Source: Burkholderiaceae bacterium
GTDB taxonomy: Bacteria; Pseudomonadota; Gammaproteobacteria; Burkholderiales; Burkholderiaceae_A
NCBI GenBank assembly: GCA_018401615.1
Contig: JAGYKN010000001.1
Location: 109,308-173,307 of the forward strand
Length of the DNA stretch: 64,000 bases
Reading direction: 5' to 3'
The notes below the pieces were generated by a model. That model was not told where the DNA came from, made no database searches, and saw only the letters and a list, made by a program, of their open reading frames with translations. Shown one piece after another: positions 28,364 to 35,955 of the stretch; the stretch's first letter is position 1; every line of letters begins with the position of its first letter. The position numbers and the translations under genes are program-made.

Positions 28364-30061
28364 TTATCTCTCAGCCGGAAGACGACAACGAAAGCGGGTT
28401 CCATCTTTGGAAGATGACACCAGCCTGAGCTCACCGCCGCAGGCGATTGCCGCGAGGTGGGCCAGGGATAACCCCAGGCCCGTTCCCTTGATGGCGCCGA
28501 CATTCTGGCCACGAGAGTAGGGGCGAAAGAGTTGCGGTTGAGTCTCCACGGGAATGCCAATGCCGCTGTCACAGACCTCAATGACGACCTGACCTCGGGC
28601 CTCATCATGGGTGATCTCGACAACCACTGGCTGCCCTGCGCCGTACTTCAACGCATTGCTCAGAAGATTTCGCAGGACCAGGTCCGCCCAGATTGGATCA
28701 GCCCAGACGAAGGTGGAGGCGCCACCCGACACGACAACCTCATCGGGGCTGCGACCCTCGGCCGCGCAGACCCAGGTGGTCAGCCTGTCGATCCACTCCC
28801 TGGCCGAGAAGCTGCAGGGGTTGCTCTTGAACTCGCCAGATTCCAGTTGGTTGTATTGGAGCGCCTCGGTGATGATCTGCTGGATACGATCAACCGAGCC
28901 GTGGAGGTTTTGAAAATAGGTGTCCACTCGACTGGCCATCGCCGACTCGATCGGCCGGGTAGACGCCTGCAGGAGCTCGGCGCCGGTGGTGAGCACACTC
29001 AATGGGGTTCTGAGCTCATGGCTCAGGATCCGAATGATTCGGCCTCGAAAATCGGCCACCTCCTGCCTGCGCCGGGCGAGATCCTTGGCACCCTCTTCAG
29101 AGGCCTTCTGCGCCTCAATATCGGAGATGGCCCCGATCAAGAGAGAGCCCTCCTCGCCAAGCCTGACCGACATCATCCGCCCCCGAATGAGCACCCAGCG
29201 CCATGCGAAATGACGGTCCCTGAGCCTGATGGACTCGGCGATGGCCTCCTGATGACCCTGGGCTGTCAGGGCCATCGACCTGGCCAGAGCGGCCCAGTCG
29301 GCTGGGTGCACGCGTGCTGCAAACTCAGCCATGGTGTCCGGAGCCGCCTCCTGAGTGATGCCCAAGAGGGATTGACTGTGATGCGAGAAAGAGACGTTGT
29401 CGGAGGTCGGGCTCCAGGAAAAAATAACATCATTTGTTGCATCAACAGCGGCCTCAAAAATAGACTGCTCTCGCGCCAGATCGGCGGTCAGAGAGCGATT
29501 CTCCGCCTCAAGCCCAAGATTGCGAGCCCCAAGCGCCTCCGCATCCAGACGATGTTGGGCGGACCTGCCGACTGACCAGACGAGGATCCGAAGCATCAGC
29601 AGGCCAAATCCGAAGGCCACTGCGACGAAAAGCAACATGTCACCGATTGAGGGGCTTGGACGCGGTGTGACGGTGAGTGCCAACATTGCCCAGTGATGCG
29701 TGAGCAGCATCCCCAGCGAGGCCAGCAAGGGTGCGGCCAGCCTGGACCAGCGAGACCGATGGCCATGGGGCCCGACCAGCAAGATGCAGCCACTCGATGC
29801 CATGGCGGCCAGAAACGAGAAGACGGCCAGATCGACTTCAAACGAGGCCACATTTGGAAGTTCCAGGGCGAGCACGCCGATGAAGTGCACCGACCAGATT
29901 CCCATGGCCAGGGCCATCGTTGCCCCAACCGTCCACATCCTTCTGGCCGAGGCCATGGCATGTTCAGCCCGAAGGCTCATTGCCACAGCGGCCATGCCGG
30001 CGGTCGCGACCGCAAAGACCGACAGAAAAACCAGCCATAATTCGTTCGAAAAAACCATCAT
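28364..30061 (-). CDS. Membrane sensor histidine kinase with a shortened MHYT-like domain and PAS
   Basis: A 565-residue kinase. Five hydrophobic segments fill residues about 8-165. Two resemble MHYT repeats: GIWSVHFIGVLAL and THHWAMLALTV. MHYT domains normally have more helices and methionines where this one has valine, so metal or gas sensing may be altered. A PAS-like domain (about 205-325) follows, then HisKA with the phospho-acceptor near His348 (RILSHELRTPLS). The HATPase has N box NLLSNALKYG, DSGIGIP and GTGLGLSLA. It is divergent from its likely partner regulator with only 17 bases between the start codons, so promoters must sit in coding DNA. Confidence 0.87.
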   Translation of the reverse strand: MMVFSNELWLVFLSVFAVATAGMAAVAMSLRAEHAMASARRMWTVGATMALAMGIWSVHFIGVLALELPNVASFEVDLAVFSFLAAMASSGCILLVGPHGHRSRWSRLAAPLLASLGMLLTHHWAMLALTVTPRPSPSIGDMLLFVAVAFGFGLLMLRILVWSVGRSAQHRLDAEALGARNLGLEAENRSLTADLAREQSIFEAAVDATNDVIFSWSPTSDNVSFSHHSQSLLGITQEAAPDTMAEFAARVHPADWAALARSMALTAQGHQEAIAESIRLRDRHFAWRWVLIRGRMMSVRLGEEGSLLIGAISDIEAQKASEEGAKDLARRRQEVADFRGRIIRILSHELRTPLSVLTTGAELLQASTRPIESAMASRVDTYFQNLHGSVDRIQQIITEALQYNQLESGEFKSNPCSFSAREWIDRLTTWVCAAEGRSPDEVVVSGGASTFVWADPIWADLVLRNLLSNALKYGAGQPVVVEITHDEARGQVVIEVCDSGIGIPVETQPQLFRPYSRGQNVGAIKGTGLGLSLAHLAAIACGGELRLVSSSKDGTRFRCRLPAER

Positions 30062-30078
30062 TCGGAGGCCATGGCGTG

Positions 30079-30690
30079 ATGCGCATTCTCATTGTTGAGG
30101 ACGACCCAAACCTGCGACCCCTCGAGCGAGAACTCCTCGAATCGATGGGCTATGAGGTTGATGAGGCCACCAATGCCGACGATGCCCTGGCCATGTTGCG
30201 AGGTGATCCGGACATTGAGTTGGTCATGCTCGACCTTGGCCTTCCACCTGCACCACAGGACATCTCTGAGGGCATTCGCTTTCTCAAGGAGGCCATGCTC
30301 TGGAACCACACGATCAAGGTGATTGTGGTCTCTGGCCAGGGGCACCAGGATGCCCTGATGCGCTGCGTGGAGGGAGGGGCCTTTGACATCCTCACCAAAC
30401 CATTCCGACGCGCCGCGGTGGCCGCCTCGCTCGAACGTGCGGCACTCTATCGAAACGTGGGAAAGCAACTCCGAGATCACGGTAAGAAACATCCCGTGAC
30501 GGTGGTGGCAGACGCAACCTCGGAGGAGGGGCTCAAACTGGCCCGAGAAGAGGTGATGGTCAAAATCATTCGATCTGTGCTGGTGGAGACGAGCTTTAAC
30601 GTCTCAGAGTCGGCCCGTCGATTGAACATTACCCGTGAACATCTCTACTACTTTATAAAAAAATACGGGATTGATCGACCGGCTGACTAG
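30079..30690 (+). CDS. Response regulator with a Fis-type HTH (receiver + HTH_8)
   Basis: A 203-residue regulator. The receiver (about 1-125) has the acidic pair in VEDD, the phospho-acceptor Asp52 in VMLDLGLP, a serine in VVVSGQG, and Lys107 in ILTKPF. The C-terminal 45 residues form a Fis-like helix-turn-helix (FNVSESARRLNITREHLYYFIKK). The architecture recalls RegA/PrrA or PrsR-type regulators, and no sigma-54 AAA domain is present. GGAGG lies upstream of the start, and a GTG three bases earlier is an alternative. The divergent kinase is the natural partner. The chaperone-usher genes follow on the same strand, so they are candidate targets. Confidence 0.87.
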   Translation: MRILIVEDDPNLRPLERELLESMGYEVDEATNADDALAMLRGDPDIELVMLDLGLPPAPQDISEGIRFLKEAMLWNHTIKVIVVSGQGHQDALMRCVEGGAFDILTKPFRRAAVAASLERAALYRNVGKQLRDHGKKHPVTVVADATSEEGLKLAREEVMVKIIRSVLVETSFNVSESARRLNITREHLYYFIKKYGIDRPAD

Positions 30691-30780
30691 CGTGGGCCCG
30701 GTGCCCGTCAGGGTTTTTGACATCGACCGAGCGAGACCCTCGCACCACTGATCGGCTGACGGCAGAGTCCTCTCCTGATC

Positions 30781-30797
30781 CAAACCACCCCGGTTTG
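30781..30797 (+). promoter_or_regulatory. Inverted repeat upstream of the chaperone-usher operon
   Basis: CAAACC-ACCCC-GGTTTG is a perfect 6-bp inverted repeat, 18 bases before the spore-coat-U start codon. The ribosome binding site ACAGGAG follows it. It may be an operator for the upstream regulator or an mRNA hairpin affecting translation of the first gene. Confidence 0.35.
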
Positions 30798-30815
30798 GGC
30801 ACAACAGGAGAGACC

Positions 30816-31298
30816 ATGACCATTCAATCTCGCATGACATCCGTGCTCGCGCTGACCCTCGTCGCAGCATCGATCCAGACCGCTCGAGCAGAAACCGCCA
30901 GCAGCAGTTTCCAGGTTGGCATGTCAGTTGTTGCAACGTGTTCCATCAGCGCGGCAGACATGACATTCAACGGGATCACCACAGGCACAACATCACAGAA
31001 CGACGCAGATTCGACCTTGTCAGTCAATTGCTCAAACGGTGCTCCTTACGCAGTCAGTCTTAGCAACGGGAGTAACTTTTCAGGCGGGAGGCGTTTAGAA
31101 GGGGGCGGTTCATTTATCAACTACGCGCTTTTTAAGGATTCGAGCCGAACAGCAGAATGGAGCCTTGCAAGCCCAATATCGGCCATGGGATCCGGCACCA
31201 CCCAGGTCCACACTGTCTACGGTCGCATCCCAGCTGGCCAGGCGGTTCCAAACATGGGCAACTACGCTGACACCATTGTTGCCACGGTGAGCTACTGA
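30816..31298 (+). CDS. Spore coat U (SCPU) domain pilin-like subunit
   Basis: A 160-residue secreted protein with a signal peptide ending near ARAETA. The mature domain has the SCPU pattern: SFQVGMSVVATCSISA, LSVNCSNGAPYAVSL, and a C-terminal GNYADTIVATVSY as in Csu-type pilins. The strand for donor-strand exchange would lie at the N-terminus of the mature protein. Such subunits are assembled by archaic chaperone-usher systems into thin surface fibres. AGGAG precedes the ATG at 30816. An in-frame extension upstream is not supported. It is the only subunit gene in the locus. Confidence 0.88.
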   Translation: MTIQSRMTSVLALTLVAASIQTARAETASSSFQVGMSVVATCSISAADMTFNGITTGTTSQNDADSTLSVNCSNGAPYAVSLSNGSNFSGGRRLEGGGSFINYALFKDSSRTAEWSLASPISAMGSGTTQVHTVYGRIPAGQAVPNMGNYADTIVATVSY

Positions 31299-31897
31299 TG
31301 GGGGCCGGCCGCCAGAGACAGACCGCCTGGTTCTGGCGGTCTTGGGCCGTTGGCCTCATGCTGTTGACCATCGCCCCTCTTGCCCGTGCAGCGCTGTCGG
31401 TCACACCGCCCCAGCTGCACCCAGATGAGACGGGCATCGTGGTCACAGAGGTGCAGTCGAGCCTCCAGGGTCCCTCGCGCTGGTCGGTTCGACTGGTGAG
31501 ATGGGCAGCAGACGGCGGCGATCCCACCCCGATCGAAGGCCACATCTCGCCACGATTCTTTCGCCTAGAGGCTGGCGGTCGCCAGATGATTCGAGCACAG
31601 GTGAAGGATCGGGGCATCTATTACCGGTTATTGGTCGAGCAGATCCCGGATGCCGAGCCGACTGGACAGGGCCTTGCCTTTCGTTTCCGTTTCAGCCTGC
31701 CCATCTATCGACAGGCCCAGGAGCCCCGACCACTCACACCAGTGATTCCCCTTGTGGCGGGCTGCCATGCCTTTGAGAATCCGGAGTCGACTGCGGTTCG
31801 CCTCATCCTGTCTCCAGATCTCCAGGGGCCGCAGACCCTGCTGCCCGGTGAGCGAGCCGAACTCTGTCGACGGGCACAGACTGCCACAGGCCAGTGA
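31298..31897 (+). CDS. Periplasmic fimbrial chaperone (archaic chaperone-usher type)
   Basis: A 199-residue, probably secreted protein with a signal segment of about 30 residues ending near ARAALS. The N-terminal Ig-like domain contains LSVTPPQLHPDETG, RFFRLEAGGRQMIR and the strand YYRLLVEQIP seen in fimbrial chaperones. The second domain is short (about 70 residues), so the protein is smaller than the usual 230-250. Its ATG overlaps the subunit stop by one base and its stop overlaps the usher start by four, so the three genes are translationally coupled. It should cap the SCPU subunit and deliver it to the usher. Confidence 0.82.
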   Translation: MGAGRQRQTAWFWRSWAVGLMLLTIAPLARAALSVTPPQLHPDETGIVVTEVQSSLQGPSRWSVRLVRWAADGGDPTPIEGHISPRFFRLEAGGRQMIRAQVKDRGIYYRLLVEQIPDAEPTGQGLAFRFRFSLPIYRQAQEPRPLTPVIPLVAGCHAFENPESTAVRLILSPDLQGPQTLLPGERAELCRRAQTATGQ

Positions 31898-34113
31898 GAG
31901 GATGGCCATGGGGGGCTTGGCGACATGTCGCCGGCCTGACTGCTCTGGCGCTGCTGAGCCCCCTCATGCTGCTCTGCCCCCTTGCGCTTCATGCTGCGCC
32001 TGCCGATGCAGCCAACCACGCGCCATCAGCGCAATTGCTTGCCATCGAGGTCAATGGGGTCCAACTGAGTCGCGGCGCCTGGGTCTTGCCCCAGCAAGAC
32101 GGGAGCTGTTGGGTGCAGTCGGGCCTGCTCTCGACCATGGTCGCCCCCCAGCACCTGGAGGCCGCCACACATGATGGTCAACCATTTGATCGGCTCATCA
32201 GCGGGGGAGTGTCATGCCGCATTGAGGGCACCCTTGCGCTGGCCCAACTCGTGCTGCCCGCAGGCGTCTTAAAGCAACAGGGATTGCAGCTCGGAGGAGT
32301 GCCGCCGTCACCGTTGCTCGAGACAACCATTCCGAGCCTTGCAATCGATCTGATCGCCTCCTCCGGCCATAGAGCCTGGGGACTGACCGCCAGCCGAGCA
32401 CTCAGCCAGTTTCAATGGCGATCAGGCGCATCCGCAGCAGAGTGGTCATTCGAGCAACTCACAGCGGCGGGCGGCCAGCTTGAGGTGGGCCATTTCACAG
32501 CAATTGGGGGGCTGCTGGAGACGCCTCGTCGGCGAGAGGGCATCCGCCTGACCAATCGGGCGCCCGCCCTTCGCAATCAAGTCGCTGCGCATGCCGAGCT
32601 CTCCCTGACAAGCCCCGCTCGGATCCGGATGCTGGACGCCCAGGGTCACCAGCTCTACGCCACAAACATGCTGCGCCCAGGCCGCTTTCTCATCGAGGGA
32701 TTCGGCGCAAGCCAGCATCCCGGTCTCATGACCATCGAGGTCAACGGACTCGATGGGCAACGCCAAGCACTCCTGGTGCCATGGGTTGCCAGCCCCTGGC
32801 TGCTTGGCCCTGGGCAGCAGATCTGGGAGATCCATGCCGAAGCATCGGCAATGGAATTCGGCCTGCGCCGCGGCCTCAACCTCCACGAGACCATCCGATT
32901 TGGGGGTTCACACCGAGATGACACCAGCACACTCCACACCGGCCTGGCCACGAGGAGATGGCCGGGGATCATCGGCTCGGCCGCCCTTGGCGCAGACTGC
33001 AATCGAGGGTGCACCGCTGAGGCATCCGCCCAGCTCCAGTGGCATCCAAGCCGGCGCTCGACGGTGGCTGCCGACTGGCGAGCCCAGCGGGAACATCGTG
33101 GTCACGGCGCGGTGATCACACACCAGATGGGCGAGTGGGGCGTTGTTCAACTCCACCTGAGCAAGTCTCGGGAGGCGCTCAGAAGCCTGTCGTGGTCTCG
33201 AAAGATGCCGCTCCTGTCTCAGTTTCAGCTTCAACTGCGAGACGCGCCCGATCGGCTCGGCGGTCGGTCCCTGCTTGCATCCATTGTGATCCCACTTGAC
33301 GCACGCCGATCCATTCAGACCGTCTCAGAGCGACGCAGCCAAGGCGGGATTGGCCATCAGGTGAGCTTTCGACAACGCTCGGCAGGCCAGCTTGGCGAAT
33401 CAATTGGTCTCACCAAACGATCCGGCGCCCAGCCGGGGCAAGATCTCACCCTGCGAAGCGAGCGCGACGCATACGATGTGCAACTCCATGGCCGGCAACA
33501 CGGCTCGCAGCCGAGTCACTTCGGATTCCAGGCAGCAAGCCGACTCTGGCTGACTAGCAACGGCGTGGCCCTGGGCAGGGTGGGCGATCAGAATCTCGTC
33601 ATACAGAATGTTGGCGCCCCGAACATTCCCGTGCGACAGAGGGGTCGAACGCATCGACAGAGCAACGAGAGTGGCCTGGCCTTCTTTCCGAATGTGCCGC
33701 CAAATGCCTCAGCCGACTTTGAGGTCGATGGTCGCCGCCTGCCCATCAACCTTCATGCCCAGGCCACATCCAGACAAATCGCCACGCTCTCGAGGCGGGC
33801 CTACAGAATCGACACAGTGACGCGGGTCCGGTCAGAGGAGTCAATTCGCCTGCCGGGCGCCCCACTGCTCGAGAACCGCATTCGTCGAATCACCGATGCC
33901 GCGGGCCGCCAGGTGGCCCACACAGAAGACGGTCACCTCGACTGGGAGGAGCAGACCACCTCGCCCCTGCGGGTTGAATTCGACCGGGGCATCTTCATCT
34001 GCGACCGGATGACAGGCAAGGCTGTCCTGCAGTGCAGGCCTTCGCCGGTCAGCCCGCCCCCATCATCTGATTGGGAAGCCACAATGCAAGCCCCGGGGCA
34101 AAGGCCAGGATGA
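31894..34113 (+). CDS. Compact fimbrial outer-membrane usher
   Basis: A 739-residue protein, shorter than classical ushers (over 800). A signal segment covers residues about 12-35. An N-terminal chaperone-binding domain begins at LLAIEVNG. A long beta-rich barrel region with alternating Arg/Gln-rich strands follows. Near residue 605 the block FFPNVPPNASADFEVDGRRLPIN matches the usher C-terminal pattern. It starts with GTG in a GTGA overlap with the chaperone stop. The last 65 bases overlap dctM on the opposite strand, so the C-terminal tail may be an extension gained by stop loss. Confidence 0.8.
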   Translation: MRGWPWGAWRHVAGLTALALLSPLMLLCPLALHAAPADAANHAPSAQLLAIEVNGVQLSRGAWVLPQQDGSCWVQSGLLSTMVAPQHLEAATHDGQPFDRLISGGVSCRIEGTLALAQLVLPAGVLKQQGLQLGGVPPSPLLETTIPSLAIDLIASSGHRAWGLTASRALSQFQWRSGASAAEWSFEQLTAAGGQLEVGHFTAIGGLLETPRRREGIRLTNRAPALRNQVAAHAELSLTSPARIRMLDAQGHQLYATNMLRPGRFLIEGFGASQHPGLMTIEVNGLDGQRQALLVPWVASPWLLGPGQQIWEIHAEASAMEFGLRRGLNLHETIRFGGSHRDDTSTLHTGLATRRWPGIIGSAALGADCNRGCTAEASAQLQWHPSRRSTVAADWRAQREHRGHGAVITHQMGEWGVVQLHLSKSREALRSLSWSRKMPLLSQFQLQLRDAPDRLGGRSLLASIVIPLDARRSIQTVSERRSQGGIGHQVSFRQRSAGQLGESIGLTKRSGAQPGQDLTLRSERDAYDVQLHGRQHGSQPSHFGFQAASRLWLTSNGVALGRVGDQNLVIQNVGAPNIPVRQRGRTHRQSNESGLAFFPNVPPNASADFEVDGRRLPINLHAQATSRQIATLSRRAYRIDTVTRVRSEESIRLPGAPLLENRIRRITDAAGRQVAHTEDGHLDWEEQTTSPLRVEFDRGIFICDRMTGKAVLQCRPSPVSPPPSSDWEATMQAPGQRPG

Positions 34114-35377
34114 CCATCGACAGCATCATGAGCACAACAAACGGCATGGAGCCAATCAAGATGTCTGTGATGGGGACCTTTGGCACCACGCCCTTGAGCA
34201 CATAGAGATTCAGGCCAACTGGCGGCGTGATGAGGCCGATCTCCATGTTGATGGTCAGCATGACGGCAAACCAGATCAGATCGAAGTTATTGGCCTCTAG
34301 CACCGGGGTCAGGATTGGCATCACCATGAGGATGATGGCCACAGGGGGCAGGAACATGCCCGCGATGAGCAAGAAAAAGTTAATGGCCAGCATCAGCACC
34401 CATCGGTTCAGGTTGAGGTCAACCAGCCACTGGGCAGCGCTCTGGGTGACATACAGCAGCGACATCATGTAGGAGAAGGCAGCCGCAGCCGCAATGATGA
34501 GGAGAATCATCGTGGATTCCCGGACAGTCTCTCTGAAGATTCGCCACTGCGACTCGCGGGTCCGGGCCTTGTAAATCATCACCACAAGCGCCATGGCCAA
34601 TGCCGCCGAAATGGCCGCCACCTCCGAGGGTGTGGCGATTCCGCCGTACATGGCGTAGCCAATCATGATCACAATCATGATGAAGGGCGAGACCCTGCCA
34701 AGGCCCTCCATCTTCTCCTTGAGGCTGTAGCGCCGAGCAGCCAATTCGCGCGCGGCTGCTGTTCCGGTGGGCCCGGTCAGCATGCTTGCGACCCATGCAT
34801 AGACTGAGAACATCACAACCAGCATGATCCCCGGGATCACGCCGGCCAGAAAGAGTCGACCAATGGACGTCTCAGTGGCAATGCCGTAGAGGATCATGGT
34901 GATGGAGGGCGGAATCAGAATGCCAAGGGTGCCCCCAGCGCAGACAGAGCCGGTTGCAAGCCGAACCGGGATGCCTCGATTGATCATCTCCGGCACGCCC
35001 GCCTTGCCAATGGCCGCAGCCGTGGCCGGACTTGAACCACTGATCGCGCTAAAGAGGCCACAGGCCAAAATATTGGCAATCACCAGCCCGCCAGGTACCC
35101 GATCGAGCCATCGGTGGAGGGACTCATAGATGTCTTTGCCCGCGTCGGTGCTGCCAATGGCCGATCCCAACAGGATAAAGAGCGGGATTGTCAGCAGGGC
35201 AAAGGATGCCAATTCATCCATCATCACCAGCGGGATGTTCGCAAGCGGCGCAGCACCCTCGAACACAAACAAGAATCCGGCCGCCACCAGGCTCAGGCCC
35301 CAGGCAATCGGCAGCCCGGAGAAGAGCACCACGAGGGTGACGAGGAGGATCATCGCGCCAATCTGTAACTCGTTCAT
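34049..35377 (-). CDS. dctM: TRAP transporter large permease (DctM)
   Basis: Twelve-helix subunit of a sodium-driven TRAP importer. The 442-residue product has the hallmark blocks LTIPLFILLGSAIGS, GLFSAISGSSPATAAAIG, GTLGILIPPSITMILYG and the final INMEIGLITPPVGLNLYVL. AGAGGAG lies before the ATG at 35377, which overlaps the dctQ stop as ATGA; a longer in-frame start inside dctQ was rejected. The 3' end overlaps the usher gene by 65 bases. Confidence 0.95.
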   Translation of the reverse strand: MNELQIGAMILLVTLVVLFSGLPIAWGLSLVAAGFLFVFEGAAPLANIPLVMMDELASFALLTIPLFILLGSAIGSTDAGKDIYESLHRWLDRVPGGLVIANILACGLFSAISGSSPATAAAIGKAGVPEMINRGIPVRLATGSVCAGGTLGILIPPSITMILYGIATETSIGRLFLAGVIPGIMLVVMFSVYAWVASMLTGPTGTAAARELAARRYSLKEKMEGLGRVSPFIMIVIMIGYAMYGGIATPSEVAAISAALAMALVVMIYKARTRESQWRIFRETVRESTMILLIIAAAAAFSYMMSLLYVTQSAAQWLVDLNLNRWVLMLAINFFLLIAGMFLPPVAIILMVMPILTPVLEANNFDLIWFAVMLTINMEIGLITPPVGLNLYVLKGVVPKVPITDILIGSMPFVVLMMLSMVILAFAPGLALWLPNQMMGAG

Positions 35378-35871
35378 GTTGGCTGCTCCTCTAACTCGGG
35401 ATGCAGGTACTTGGCCATCTCCGCCACATATTGGGCAGCAGTCATGAAAAAACCCAGCGGCATGGTGGCGTAGAGGGGCCATTTGTATGGGGCCCAGACA
35501 CTCTCGGTCCGATCACCTTTTTGGAATGAGTCGATGGCAAATTCCAATCCCAGGGCACCCAGAAACAAGGTGGCAAGCAGTCCCACCACCAGGGTAAAGC
35601 CAGTGAGCACCCGCGCCTGCGAGGCGGGAAGCAGGGCTGAGAGCAGGTCCACCCCCACATGGCCCTTGGTCTTTAGGGTGTAGGGACTTGCCAGAAACAG
35701 GCTGCAGACCATCAGGAAGACAGCCAACTCCAATTCCCAGGAGGTGGAATAACCAAGGGTTCGGTAGAACACCATCCAACAGATGACAACCGTGGCACCG
35801 ATGAGCAGGACTGCTGCCACGACGGCCATGAGATCACAGACACGGCTCATCCACTCAACATACTGTTTCAT
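35374..35871 (-). CDS. dctQ: TRAP transporter small permease (DctQ)
   Basis: Four-helix TRAP subunit of 165 residues. It has the family's TSWELELAVFLMVCSLFLASPY block and the glycine-His pair in TKGHVGVDLL. The start at 35871 follows the dctP terminator hairpin by 32 bases, so its expression depends on read-through from dctP or on its own weak promoter. It is coupled to dctM by a 4-base overlap. Confidence 0.93.
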   Translation of the reverse strand: MKQYVEWMSRVCDLMAVVAAVLLIGATVVICWMVFYRTLGYSTSWELELAVFLMVCSLFLASPYTLKTKGHVGVDLLSALLPASQARVLTGFTLVVGLLATLFLGALGLEFAIDSFQKGDRTESVWAPYKWPLYATMPLGFFMTAAQYVAEMAKYLHPELEEQPT

Positions 35872-35902
35872 CGGTACCCACCTGTGAGGCATGTGAGGCA
35901 GC

Positions 35903-35943
35903 AAAAAAAAACCGGGTGCCTTAAAAAATCAATCGGCACCCGG
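35903..35943 (-). terminator. Intrinsic terminator/attenuator between dctP and dctQM
   Basis: CCGGGTGCC and GGCACCCGG form a perfect 9-bp stem with a 14-base AT-rich loop, and nine T residues follow on the minus strand. It sits 12 bases after the dctP stop and before dctQ. Partial termination here would make much more binding protein than permease, as is common for solute-binding-protein operons. Confidence 0.9.
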
Positions 35944-35955
35944 CTGCGGCAACGC

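Noticed and set aside
27115..28623. A 502-residue form of the M20 amidohydrolase
   Set aside because: The extra N-terminal 89 residues lie inside the upstream kinase gene in another frame. The family N-terminus fits the ATG at 28356.
28532..29575. A 347-codon open frame antisense to the histidine kinase
   Set aside because: The kinase on the other strand has all catalytic motifs. The antisense translation has none and no plausible start signal.
30690..30730. Terminator after the response regulator
   Set aside because: There is a T5 run, but only 3-4 bp of weak stem before it, so I could not support a terminator.
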